DNA from: an uncultured Rhodospirillaceae bacterium
GTDB lineage: Bacteria; Pseudomonadota; Alphaproteobacteria; Rhodospirillales; Casp-alpha2
Direction of reading: 5' to 3'
DNA length: 7,671 nt
Assembly (NCBI GenBank): GCA_913048145.1
Contig: CAJWVP010000136.1
Location: forward strand, 1 to 7,671
A program made the translations under genes and the position numbers. A model generated the notes under the pieces. The model ran no database searches and was not told where the DNA came from. It saw only the letters and a list, made by a program, of their open reading frames with translations. Shown here piece by piece: positions 1 to 6,544 of this stretch (position 1 is its first letter; each line of letters begins with the position of its first letter).

Positions 1-1
1 G

Positions 2-670
2 AAATGCGCGCTATTGCCGGATTTGCCGAACAATGACGGCATGTTCCGACCGATCGCCGTCACCGCGCCGGACGATTGTCTGGTCAACCCGCAGTTCCCG
101 TCTGCGGTCTCGGCCCGGGCTAGTGTTGGCCATTACTTGCCCGTGGTCGTCTTCGGCGCCTTGGGGCAGGCCGTCCCAGACCGGGTCATGGCAGGCGCTG
201 GATCGCCCTTGTGGGCGCTGACCCAGACGGGCTATCAGGATGATGGATCGGCCTACGCCAACGTCTTATTCTTCAATGGAGGGATGGGCGCTCTAGCGAA
301 CAAGGACGGAGAAAGCTGTCTTAGCTGGCCGTCCAACATCTCATCCACACCGGTGGAGGTGGCGGAACGCAATGCGCCGTTGATCTTCCATAAGAAGGCC
401 TTGCGACCAGAATCTGGCGGTGCCGGCCGCCATCGGGGCGGTGCGGGTCAGGATATTCTGATGGAATGCACCAATGATACCCCCATCGCCATGATGTTCA
501 TGGCGGAACGGACTCGCGTGCCTGCGCCTGGCTTTGACGGCGGTTGCGATGGCGAGATCGGTGATGTTCAGATCAATGGCGAAAGTGTTAATCATCGGAC
601 CCAGCACATCCTGAAGAAAGGCGACAAAATTTTGGTTCGCACGCCGGGTGGTGGCGGGTATGGGGCTTGA
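2..670 (+). CDS. hyuB: Hydantoinase B / 5-oxoprolinase-type subunit, C-terminal part (5' end outside window)
   Basis: This is the last 222 residues of a HyuB-family protein. The family includes N-methylhydantoinase/5-oxoprolinase B subunits and the related acetone and acetophenone carboxylase subunits. They work in the cytoplasm with a HyuA partner to open cyclic amides or carboxylate ketones with ATP. Visible family marks are LPNNDGMFRPI near the left edge, then an NPQFPSAVSAR segment, a GALGQAVPDRV segment, FNGGMGA, the GGAGRHRGGAGQ block around residue 140, and a glycine-rich end, TPGGGGYGA, directly before TGA. The frame is open through the left edge with family-like residues (CALL) before the first possible TTG start, so the gene is cut by the window and not truncated in the genome. 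The full family length is roughly 500-600 residues. The exact substrate cannot be told from this part. A hyuA gene would be expected upstream. Confidence 0.9.
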   Translation, partial: KCALLPDLPNNDGMFRPIAVTAPDDCLVNPQFPSAVSARASVGHYLPVVVFGALGQAVPDRVMAGAGSPLWALTQTGYQDDGSAYANVLFFNGGMGALANKDGESCLSWPSNISSTPVEVAERNAPLIFHKKALRPESGGAGRHRGGAGQDILMECTNDTPIAMMFMAERTRVPAPGFDGGCDGEIGDVQINGESVNHRTQHILKKGDKILVRTPGGGGYGA

Positions 671-683
671 TCTCTGGACGGAC

Positions 684-699
684 GAGCCTTGAAAGGCTC
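684..699 (+). terminator. Perfect 6-bp hairpin after hyuB
   Basis: GAGCCT and AGGCTC pair perfectly around a TGAA tetraloop, 13 nt after the hyuB stop codon. No T-run follows, so it is not a textbook intrinsic terminator. It could mark the 3' end of the hyuB transcript or stabilise it. The rest of the 119-nt gap to the aldo/keto reductase shows no clear consensus promoter. Confidence 0.4.
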
Positions 700-789
700 C
701 TCACAAACGCAAAAATAGGCCACCGGGACGAGCAACCCGAAGCGATAACATGCCCTCGCGGCGCAACACCTAGAGACTGAGGAAAAAAT

Positions 790-1791
790 ATGCAGCAACG
801 AAAACTTGGACAATTGGGCACGCCCGTGTCCGCCGTTGGGTACGGCGCCATGTCATTTACGGACTTTTACGGTCCGGCGACAGAGGAGGGTTCGGAGGCG
901 ATCCTGGCGCAATGCATCAATCTTGGAATCACGCATATCGACACGTCCAATGCCTATGGCCTCGGCAAATCGGAAAATCGGATCGGCACGTTCCTCGCCA
1001 AGCAGGGCAAGCAGGCACAGGATTTTTTCAAGATCGCGACCAAGGCTGGCATCACCCGTGACGCCGATGGAAAGCGGAAATTCGACAACAGCCCCGAACA
1101 CTTACGCGCCTCCCTTGACGCCTCGCTAGAGCGCCTAGGCGTAGAGCAGGTGGAGCTTTTTTATGTGCACCGGCGCGACTTGGACTACTCGATCGAGGAA
1201 GTGACGGAAACGCTCGCCGAACTGATCAAGTCTGGTAAGACCCGGCAAATTGGCTTCTCTGAGATCGCCCCAACGCAGTTGGCCCTGGCAAACGCTGTCC
1301 ATCCCGTCGGTGCGGTGCAGTCGGAATATTCGCTGTCCACCCGTTCACCAGAGATGGGTCTCGTAAAGCGGACGAAAGAACTGGGCACGACATTGGTCGC
1401 CTTCAGTCCCGTCGGTCGGGCTCTGCTGACGGATACGCCCATTGACTACGAGACCTGTCAGACCCTGGATTTCATGAAGGTCAATCCGAGGTTCCTGCCG
1501 CCCAACCATGCGCGTAACATCGAAGCGACAGCATCTTTCCGGGCACTGGCCGCCGAAATGGGGCACCGCACCTCATCGTTGGCCATTGCCTGGCTACTGA
1601 ACCAGGGCGAGCATATCTTGCCTATTCCCGGGACGCGATCCATCGAACACCTGAACGAACTGGCCGCTGGCGCGGACATCGCGCTCACGGAAAGCGACCT
1701 GGCGGCCATCGAGGAGATCCTGCCCATTGGTTGGTGCCACGGCGACCGCTACGCCGTCGGCCAGTGGGTTGGACCGGAGAAGTACTGCTGA
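790..1791 (+). CDS. Aldo/keto reductase (NADPH-dependent oxidoreductase)
   Basis: This is a 333-residue cytoplasmic aldo/keto reductase with the (alpha/beta)8 barrel fold. The family reduces aldehydes or ketones with NAD(P)H. The usual catalytic tetrad is complete: D51 and Y56 in HIDTSNAYG, K85 in KIATKAG, and H127 in LFYVHRRD. The cofactor-side motifs IGFSE (154-158), VQSEYSL (176-182), AFSPVGRALL (204-213) and PIPGTRSIEHLNEN-like (278-290) are in their expected order, and the length is normal. The ATG is preceded by GAGGA at 779-783 with 6 nt spacing, which supports this start. The sequence resembles the AKR13/YakC-like group, but this is not certain. The gene follows hyuB on the same strand across a 119-nt gap containing a hairpin, so co-transcription is uncertain. 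It faces purL convergently. The physiological substrate is unknown. Confidence 0.93.
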   Translation: MQQRKLGQLGTPVSAVGYGAMSFTDFYGPATEEGSEAILAQCINLGITHIDTSNAYGLGKSENRIGTFLAKQGKQAQDFFKIATKAGITRDADGKRKFDNSPEHLRASLDASLERLGVEQVELFYVHRRDLDYSIEEVTETLAELIKSGKTRQIGFSEIAPTQLALANAVHPVGAVQSEYSLSTRSPEMGLVKRTKELGTTLVAFSPVGRALLTDTPIDYETCQTLDFMKVNPRFLPPNHARNIEATASFRALAAEMGHRTSSLAIAWLLNQGEHILPIPGTRSIEHLNELAAGADIALTESDLAAIEEILPIGWCHGDRYAVGQWVGPEKYC

Positions 1792-1807
1792 TCGGGTGAT
1801 TTGCCCC

Positions 1808-1837
1808 GAGAATGGGCCCTTTCATAGGGGCATTCTC
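1808..1837. terminator. Strong stem-loop in the convergent gap between the reductase and purL
   Basis: GAGAATG (1808-1814) pairs with CATTCTC (1831-1837). Inside it CCCT (1817-1820) pairs with AGGG (1826-1829) around a TTCAT loop, leaving a small internal mismatch. It starts 16 nt after the reductase stop and lies 135 nt past the purL stop. It could therefore end transcription from either side of this convergent pair. No T-run follows on either strand, so the mechanism is open. The rest of the 1792-1972 gap shows no gene. Confidence 0.5.
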
Positions 1838-1972
1838 TGGTTGCCCCATGTAGGCATTTGCCAATATCTCTTCCGTCCGGCAATAGGCGGTGCTGGCAAC
1901 CCGTCTAGTCCCTTCATCAGGCTTTCACATACAGTTTCATGGAATGAGAAGGACCGCGGACGCTCTCCTCAA

Positions 1973-4198
1973 TCAAACTGTACCCATGAATGCGGGCATC
2001 CAGCTCTCGTGCGCGTCGCGGATTTCGGTAAGGGGACGCGAAAAGCCGGCGACGCTGAAGCTGTGGCCGCCAGAAGTGCCGACCGCGGTGGCGGGAACAC
2101 CCGCATCGGACGCCGCGTTCAGGACATCTTCCGGTGACGTCGTGGCGATCAGATAGCGAGCCTGATCTTCGCCGAACAGCCATGCGTGCAACGGGATTGC
2201 GCCGGCCGCCTCCTTATCCAGGGCGACGCCGATCGTGCTAGCCATGGCCATTTCGGCGACGGCGGCGGCAAGGCCGCCGTCGGAAAGGTCATGACAGGCG
2301 ACAACAGAACCGGCGTTGATCTGGCCCCGGACAAAATCGCCGTTCAGGCGTTCCGCGGAAAGATCGACCGGTGGTGGCGCGCCGTCTTCCCGGCCCTCAA
2401 TCTCGCGAAGATACATGGATTGACCTAGGTGGCCGCCTGTCTCGCCGATCAGCAAGATGGTCAGTCCTTCGGCCGTGATGTTGAGACCCACGGCTTTCGA
2501 GCTGTCGTTGATGAGCCCGACGCCGCCGATGGCTGGCGTAGGTAGGATCGCCTCGCCGTTAGTCTCGTTGTAAAGTGACACGTTGCCCGACACGACTGGG
2601 AACTCCAGCGCTAGGCATGCTTCGCGCATGCCATCGATGGCGCCGACGAACTGGCCCATGATCTCTGGCCGTTCCGGGTTGCCGAAATTCATGCAGTCGG
2701 TGATGGCCAGCGGTTTCGCACCCGTTGCGGTGATGTTGCGCCAGACCTCGGCCACCGCATGGCGGCCGCCTTCTACTGGATCGGCCTGACAATACCGGGG
2801 CGTGCAGTCTGTGGCGATGGCCAGCGCCTTGTTGGTTCCGTGAATGCGGACCAAGGCGGCGTCGCCACCGGGCCGACCCTTACCCATCGTATCCGCCATG
2901 ACCATGTGGTCGTACTGTTCCCAGATCCAACGTTTGGATGCCATGTCCGGCGCGCCCATGAGCTTTGTCAGGGCCGCCAAGGGATCGTTGGGTGCGGGGA
3001 TGCTTTTGGCGTCGATGCTGGCGGGCTTTGGTGTCGGTGTCCAGGGGCGGTCTTTCTCATCGTATTCGGGCGACGCCAGCGCCAGCGGGTCGATGGGCAG
3101 GTCAGCGACCTTCTCGCCATGATGCATAAGCACCATGCGGCCAGTGTCCGTGAGGGTGCCGACGACAGCAAAATCAAGTTCCCACTTCTCGAAGATGGCG
3201 CGGGCTTGATCCTCTGAACCGGGCTTCAGGACCATCAGCATGCGCTCCTGGCTTTCCGACAGCATCATTTCGTAAGCTGTCATGTTCTCTTCGCGCTGGG
3301 GCACGTTGTCGAGGTTGAGTGAGACCCCCATGCGCCCTTTCGATGCCATCTCAAAGCTCGACGAGGTCAGCCCTGCCGCGCCCATGTCCTGGATGCCGAC
3401 GATGCAGTCTGTCTGCATGAGTTCCAGGCAGGCTTCGATCAGAAGCTTCTCCGTGAACGGATCACCGACCTGGACGGTGGGGCGCTTCTCTTCGGAATCC
3501 TCTGTGAATTCGGCCGACGCCATGGTTGCGCCGTGGATGCCGTCGCGTCCGGTCTTGGATCCCACATAGATCACTGGATTACCTGCGCCTGTGGCGGCGG
3601 AATAGAAGATTTTGTCCGTGTCCGCGACGCCGACGGTCATGGCATTGACAAGAATGTTCCCATCGTAGGCGGCATGGAAGGTGCATTCGCCGCCTAAGGT
3701 GGGGACGCCGACACAGTTTCCATAGCCGCCAATGCCCGCGACGACGCCGTCGACCAGATGTTTGGTCTTTGGGTGGTTGGGCTGACCGAAGCGCAGGGAA
3801 TTCATATTGGCTATGGGACGCGCGCCCATGGTGAAGACGTCGCGAAGGATGCCCCCCACGCCCGTCGCCGCGCCTTGATAGGGCTCGATGTAGGAGGGGT
3901 GGTTGTGGCTTTCCATTTTAAACACGACGGCCTGGCCGTCGCCGATGTCTATGATGCCCGCGTTCTCGCCTGGGCCGCAAATCACCCACGGCGCCTCTGT
4001 TGGCAGCGTCTTCAGCCAGTACTTAGACGATTTATAGGAGCAATGCTCCGACCACATGACGGAGAAAATACCGAGTTCCGTTATGTTCGGCTCGCGCCCC
4101 ATGATCTCCAGGACTTTGCCGTACTCGGCCGGCGATAAGCCATGTTCGGCAACAATTCTAGGTGTAATCTCAGGCGTTAGATTAGCCGTGTCATTCAT
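1973..4198 (-). CDS. purL: Phosphoribosylformylglycinamidine (FGAM) synthase, large subunit PurL
   Basis: PurL is the ATP-dependent synthetase subunit of FGAM synthase. It converts FGAR to FGAM with ammonia delivered by PurQ, the fourth step of de novo purine synthesis. At 741 residues it is the small form that needs separate PurS and PurQ. Family motifs in order are SEHCSYKSSK (about 50-59), KMESHNHPS (94-102) followed by GAATGVGG, QDMGAAGLTSS (270-280), SESQERM (314-320), ATDCTPRYCQADPVEGG (462-478), VSGNVSLYNET (536-546), and CHDLSDGGLAAAV (635-647). The C-terminus ending near HESWMPAFM is family-like. A longer reading from TTG at 4219 adds seven residues (MICYESA). The ATG at 4198 is preferred because it has a weak GAAAG just upstream and gives a family-like N-terminus. 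It is separated from purQ by 313 nt, unlike the tight spacing of the upstream pur genes, so it may have its own promoter. It is convergent with the aldo/keto reductase. Confidence 0.97.
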   Translation of the reverse strand: MNDTANLTPEITPRIVAEHGLSPAEYGKVLEIMGREPNITELGIFSVMWSEHCSYKSSKYWLKTLPTEAPWVICGPGENAGIIDIGDGQAVVFKMESHNHPSYIEPYQGAATGVGGILRDVFTMGARPIANMNSLRFGQPNHPKTKHLVDGVVAGIGGYGNCVGVPTLGGECTFHAAYDGNILVNAMTVGVADTDKIFYSAATGAGNPVIYVGSKTGRDGIHGATMASAEFTEDSEEKRPTVQVGDPFTEKLLIEACLELMQTDCIVGIQDMGAAGLTSSSFEMASKGRMGVSLNLDNVPQREENMTAYEMMLSESQERMLMVLKPGSEDQARAIFEKWELDFAVVGTLTDTGRMVLMHHGEKVADLPIDPLALASPEYDEKDRPWTPTPKPASIDAKSIPAPNDPLAALTKLMGAPDMASKRWIWEQYDHMVMADTMGKGRPGGDAALVRIHGTNKALAIATDCTPRYCQADPVEGGRHAVAEVWRNITATGAKPLAITDCMNFGNPERPEIMGQFVGAIDGMREACLALEFPVVSGNVSLYNETNGEAILPTPAIGGVGLINDSSKAVGLNITAEGLTILLIGETGGHLGQSMYLREIEGREDGAPPPVDLSAERLNGDFVRGQINAGSVVACHDLSDGGLAAAVAEMAMASTIGVALDKEAAGAIPLHAWLFGEDQARYLIATTSPEDVLNAASDAGVPATAVGTSGGHSFSVAGFSRPLTEIRDAHESWMPAFMGTV

Positions 4199-4204
4199 GG
4201 CGCT

Positions 4205-4232
4205 TTCATAGCAGATCAAGCGCGTTTGACAA
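4205..4232 (-). promoter_or_regulatory. Candidate purL promoter, possibly giving a leaderless transcript
   Basis: On the minus strand TTGTCA (4232-4227, five of six matches to the -35 consensus) is followed after 16 nt by TATGAA (4210-4205, four of six to the -10 consensus). The expected transcript start, 6-7 nt further on, falls at or within a base of the purL ATG at 4198. This would make a leaderless or nearly leaderless mRNA. The opposite strand of the same bases reads TTGACA (4226-4231) upstream of the decayed ankyrin-like gene. Its nearest -10-like element, TATGCT at 4253, is 21 nt away, which is too far for a good sigma-70 promoter. All of this is inference from short motifs. Confidence 0.3.
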
Positions 4233-4266
4233 CGACACGTGCGGGTTTCGGCTATGCTGTCTTGTT

Positions 4267-4440
4267 ATGATCAGAAAAGCATTTGCGATCATTGGACTTT
4301 TGCGGGGGCTTTCGGTTTCGGTGGCCGCTGTAACCGCGAACGTTCCGCCCTTGGTTGAAGCTGCAAAGGCGGGTGATTCGGCGCGGTCCGAGATGCTAAG
4401 TTGATAGAGGAAGACCACTACCCAAGCTGACACCAAGCCT
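4267..4440 (+). pseudogene. Remnant of a secreted ankyrin-repeat-like protein
   Basis: An ATG opens a 45-codon frame (4267-4404) that begins like a Sec signal peptide: MIRKAFAIIGLL, then a second hydrophobic stretch to an AVTA-type cleavage site near residue 24. It continues with PLVEAAKAGDSAR, which closely resembles the start of an ankyrin repeat (LVEAAKAGD...VxxLL). The frame is then closed by TGA and TAG in tandem (4402-4407). In the same frame a further TTTQADTKP (4414-4440) is compatible with the next part of the repeat before another TAG. There is no Shine-Dalgarno sequence, and Arg13 interrupts the hydrophobic core of the signal. I read it as the 5' end of a decayed gene lying antisense inside the purine block. 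It could instead be a short expressed peptide. The ankyrin assignment rests on one short motif. Confidence 0.5.
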
Positions 4441-4511
4441 TAGCCCACATAGGGATAACCGATGTAATAAAGCGGTGGATCGTCGCTGAGCGGAAGGATG
4501 GCCATCCGCGT

Positions 4512-5201
4512 TTAGGAGAGGGCTTGGACCAATCCCTTGAACATGGACTGACCGTCGGTGCCACCCAATTCCGCATCGGCCAGGCGCTCCGGGTGTGGCA
4601 TCATGCCAAGCACCGTCTTACGCTTGTTATAGATACCGGCGATTCCAAGTTGCGAGCCGTTGGGATTTGCGGCATCGGTCACGGCACCCGTTTCATCGCA
4701 ATAGTGGAAGGCGACGCGGCCCGTGTCTTCCAGTTTCTTCAGGGTCTCGTCATCGGCGAAATAGTTGCCGTCGTGGTGCGCGATGGGAATGCGGATCAAC
4801 TGGTCCGGCGTGTATTGACTGGTAAACACCGTGTCGTTAGCGGCGACCTTTAGGTGCACATCCCTGCACACGTATTTCAACGCTGCGTTCCGCATTAGCG
4901 CGCCGGGCAGGAGGCCCGACTCGGTCAAGACCTGAAAGCCGTTGCATACGCCAAGCACCGGCACGCCCTTCGTGGCCCGGTTGACAACCTCTTTCATAAT
5001 CGGCGATTTTGCCGCCATGCAGCCGGCACGGAGATAATCGCCGTAGGAAAAGCCTCCTGGTACGGTGATCAAGTCAACGTCCGGCATCTCGGAGTTTCCG
5101 TGCCAAACCATCACTGGCTCGGAGTCCATGGCGTTCCTGAGCGCCACTTGCATATCGCGATCGCAGTTAGATCCGGGAAAGACGATAACAGCAGCCTTCA
5201 T
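4512..5201 (-). CDS. purQ: FGAM synthase glutaminase subunit PurQ
   Basis: This is the class I glutamine amidotransferase subunit of FGAM synthase. It hydrolyses glutamine and passes ammonia to PurL. It has 229 residues, normal for the separate-subunit form. The start AAVIVFPGSNCDRD is typical. The nucleophile is C86 in GVCNGFQ, and H203 and E205 in MMPHPE complete the triad. VPGGFSYGDYLRAG (47-60) and the HHDGNY segment (142-147) are family hallmarks. An in-frame extension back to 5291 exists, but its 30 extra residues are basic and unlike the family, and they overlap purS. The ATG at 5201 has a good Shine-Dalgarno sequence. It lies 26 nt after purS on the same strand, so the two are almost certainly co-transcribed. 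A long gap follows before purL. Confidence 0.97.
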   Translation of the reverse strand: MKAAVIVFPGSNCDRDMQVALRNAMDSEPVMVWHGNSEMPDVDLITVPGGFSYGDYLRAGCMAAKSPIMKEVVNRATKGVPVLGVCNGFQVLTESGLLPGALMRNAALKYVCRDVHLKVAANDTVFTSQYTPDQLIRIPIAHHDGNYFADDETLKKLEDTGRVAFHYCDETGAVTDAANPNGSQLGIAGIYNKRKTVLGMMPHPERLADAELGGTDGQSMFKGLVQALS

Positions 5202-5208
5202 CAGCGGG

Positions 5209-5216
5209 TCTCCCTT
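5209..5216 (-). promoter_or_regulatory. Ribosome binding site fixing the purQ start
   Basis: On the minus strand AAGGGAGA lies 7 nt before the ATG at 5201. It decides in favour of this start over the longer in-frame reading that runs into purS. Confidence 0.75.
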
Positions 5217-5227
5217 GCCAGCGAGCT

Positions 5228-5473
5228 TTAGGCGTCGGCGATCTCGATGGCGTAGTTCTCGATAACCGTGTTGGCGAGCAGTTTTTCGCACATGTCGGTG
5301 ACCCTAGCGCGGGCGACGTCGGCGTCCGTTTCCGAGAGCTCAAGTTCGATAAACTTGCCCTGGCGAACGTCGTCGATGCCGTCGAAACCAAGCCCATCAA
5401 GGGCATGCTGCACAGCCTTGCCCTGGGGATCGAGAACGCCGTTCTTTAGGGTCACGTGAACTTTCGCTTTCAT
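5228..5473 (-). CDS. purS: FGAM synthase bridging subunit PurS
   Basis: PurS is a small subunit of about 80 residues that dimerises and holds PurQ and PurL together, allowing ammonia transfer between them. This 81-residue protein fits the family throughout. It begins MKAKVHVTLKNGVLDPQG, has the VRQGKFIELEL strand (36-46), and ends with a CEKLLANTVIENY helix-turn (62-74) before the acidic tail. It starts 20 nt after purC and stops 26 nt before purQ, within the purine operon. The region before its ATG has no strong Shine-Dalgarno sequence, so translation may partly depend on coupling to purC. It is short and easily missed, but its position and motifs make the call secure. Confidence 0.96.
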   Translation of the reverse strand: MKAKVHVTLKNGVLDPQGKAVQHALDGLGFDGIDDVRQGKFIELELSETDADVARARVTDMCEKLLANTVIENYAIEIADA

Positions 5474-5493
5474 GGGTGTGGTCTTGTTTCTGC

Positions 5494-6258
5494 TTATTGG
5501 ATGGTGTCCGGACCCTTGAAATCCGAGGGTCCGGATTCGGGCAAGATACCGAGGCGGCGGGCCACCTCTTGATAGGCTTCCTCAACCCGGCCCAGGTCCT
5601 TGGAGAACCGATCCTTGTCCATCGGTTCATTGGTCTGCAGGTCCCAGAGCCGGCAATTGTCGGGGCTGATCTCATCGGCGAGGACGATGCGCATGTGCTC
5701 GTTCTCCCAAAGCCGGCCAAACTCCAGTTGCACGTCGACAAGGCGCAAGCCGATGCCGAGGAACAGGCCGGTCAAGAAGTCGTTGATTCGGAGTGACAGC
5801 GCCAGAATCTCGTCGATGTCCTGAGGATGAGCCCAGCCGAAGGCCGTGATATGCTCTTCCGTGACCATGGGGCTACCCAGCTCGTCGGACTTGTAATAGA
5901 ACTCGACGATGGACCGGGGCAGCGCCGTGCCTTCCGGCATGGCGAAGCGTTCAGCTAGGTCGCCGGCTACGATGTTCCGGACGACGATGGTGACAGGAAT
6001 AATCTCCACCTCGCGGACAAGCTGTTCGCGCATGTTAAGGCGGCGTACGAAGTGAGTTGGTACGCCGATCTCACCTAGGCGCTGCATAAGGTATTCAGAG
6101 ATACGGTTGTTGAGGACGCCCTTGCCCGTAATAGTTCCAGCCTTCCGCGTTTGCTGCACGTAGGCGTCATCCTTGAAGTACTGCACCAGTGTTCCTGGTT
6201 CCGGTCCCTCGAAAAGAACCTTGCCTCTGCCTTCGTATACTTGCCTGCGCCTGGCCAT
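5494..6258 (-). CDS. purC: SAICAR synthetase (phosphoribosylaminoimidazole-succinocarboxamide synthase)
   Basis: PurC joins aspartate to CAIR using ATP to form SAICAR in de novo purine synthesis. The 254-residue length is normal for alphaproteobacteria. Recognisable blocks are VYEGRGKVLFEGPEPGTL (7-24), YFKDDA (27-32), GKGVLNNRISEYL (45-57), VVRN (92-95), MVTEEHITAFGWA (131-143), LVDVQLEFGR (173-182), ADEISPDNCRLWD (194-206) and MDKDRF (213-218). Three normally conserved places look unusual. The stretch after KDDA reads YVQQTRKA where TAFN followed by a polar run is expected. The usual YEGKAK is YEGRGK. The usual AGSxxxRxG is AGDLAERFA (98-106). The frame is intact and the rest is strongly conserved, so the gene is probably functional. 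It heads the block and is followed by purS after 20 nt. The ATG at 6258 has a modest GGGACAG-type site about 8 nt upstream. Confidence 0.95.
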   Translation of the reverse strand: MARRRQVYEGRGKVLFEGPEPGTLVQYFKDDAYVQQTRKAGTITGKGVLNNRISEYLMQRLGEIGVPTHFVRRLNMREQLVREVEIIPVTIVVRNIVAGDLAERFAMPEGTALPRSIVEFYYKSDELGSPMVTEEHITAFGWAHPQDIDEILALSLRINDFLTGLFLGIGLRLVDVQLEFGRLWENEHMRIVLADEISPDNCRLWDLQTNEPMDKDRFSKDLGRVEEAYQEVARRLGILPESGPSDFKGPDTIQ

Positions 6259-6281
6259 GAGTTTCTGTCCCGATTGGGCGG

Positions 6282-6289
6282 ATCATATA
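6282..6289 (-). promoter_or_regulatory. Weak candidate -10 element upstream of purC
   Basis: The minus strand reads TATATGAT here, 23-30 nt upstream of the purC ATG, which is a reasonable place for a -10 element of the purine operon. I see no consensus -35 at the right distance and no recognisable operator or riboswitch. The block could instead be transcribed from the NRDE gene promoter. Confidence 0.2.
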
Positions 6290-6361
6290 CCCGTTGGAAT
6301 CAATTTTCTCTTAGCAGGAGTTCTGCCCAAAAACAATGACGGCGATGCGTGGACGCCTTGC

Positions 6362-6544
6362 CTATGCGGAGATCCAAATCCCCTCCATTTTGCGGTCCGT
6401 GACGCCCTAGGAGATCCACCCTGGGGAAATTCCTAAATGTGATATGCTGCCGCCGTCGAGGGCCAACAGGTGGCGCACTGCAGCGCCGTCGGGCACGGTC
6501 ACGTCCGGGGCCGCCGGTAGCGGTTTCGTGATGAAGGGCCTCAC
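6362..6544 (-). pseudogene. Broken cupin-domain gene, translationally overlapped with the NRDE gene
   Basis: A GTG at 6544 overlaps the NRDE stop in a GTGA arrangement typical of translational coupling. It opens a 45-codon frame whose product resembles the start of a small one-domain cupin. It has RPFITKPLPAAPD, then VPDGAAVRHLLALDGGSISHLGISPG, matching the family pattern of PDG..VR.LL.L.GGSM.HF.L.PG. A TAG (6407-6409) interrupts it. Reading on in the same frame gives GVTDRKMEGIW, matching the family's next block (..V.HRTVEEIW), before a second TAG at 6362-6364. Beyond that I recognise nothing, and purC starts at 6258, leaving no room for the roughly 110-residue full protein. The gene is therefore nonsense-mutated and has probably lost its 3' end. 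A short expressed peptide is less likely. Confidence 0.65.

Larger units (their letters stand above)
4199..4511. other. Gap between purQ and purL without an intact gene
   Basis: This 313-nt stretch splits the purine block. It holds the candidate purL promoter, the decayed ankyrin-like reading frame on the plus strand, and a 12-bp palindrome, GGATGGCCATCC, at 4496-4507 just after the purQ stop. The palindrome is flanked by GCGGA/TCCGC (4490-4494 and 4505-4509), so a short hairpin downstream of purQ is possible, but no T-run follows it. Minus-strand reading frames here have no family-like composition and appear to be shadows. Confidence 0.6.

Noticed and set aside
3758..4138. Long plus-strand open frame opposite purL (126 codons), with others of similar size opposite purL, purQ and purC.
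   Set aside because: They lie wholly within strongly conserved genes on the other strand and carry no recognisable motif. GC-rich codon use makes such shadows common.
4199..4219. TTG start of PurL at 4219.
   Set aside because: It adds only seven unconvincing residues. The ATG at 4198 gives the usual N-terminus.
4226..4258. TTGACA...TATGCT as a plus-strand promoter for the ankyrin-like remnant.
   Set aside because: The spacing is 21 nt, too long for a good sigma-70 promoter, and the gene downstream appears dead.
4490..4509. Palindrome GGATGGCCATCC with flanking GCGGA/TCCGC as a purQ terminator.
   Set aside because: The stem is short, the pairing alternatives compete, and no T-run follows on the minus strand. 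It is kept only as a note in the gap entry.
5202..5291. In-frame N-terminal extension of PurQ by 30 residues.
   Set aside because: It is basic and low in family-like residues, overlaps the end of purS, and the ATG at 5201 has a clear ribosome binding site and the standard PurQ N-terminus.
6362..6409. TAG could be a sense codon here, because both breaks in the cupin frame are TAG and the six intact stop codons visible on full genes plus hyuB are TGA or TAA.
   Set aside because: The sample of stops is tiny, and the ankyrin-like remnant is broken by TGA as well as TAG. The cupin frame also has no room to finish before purC. Ordinary gene decay explains it.
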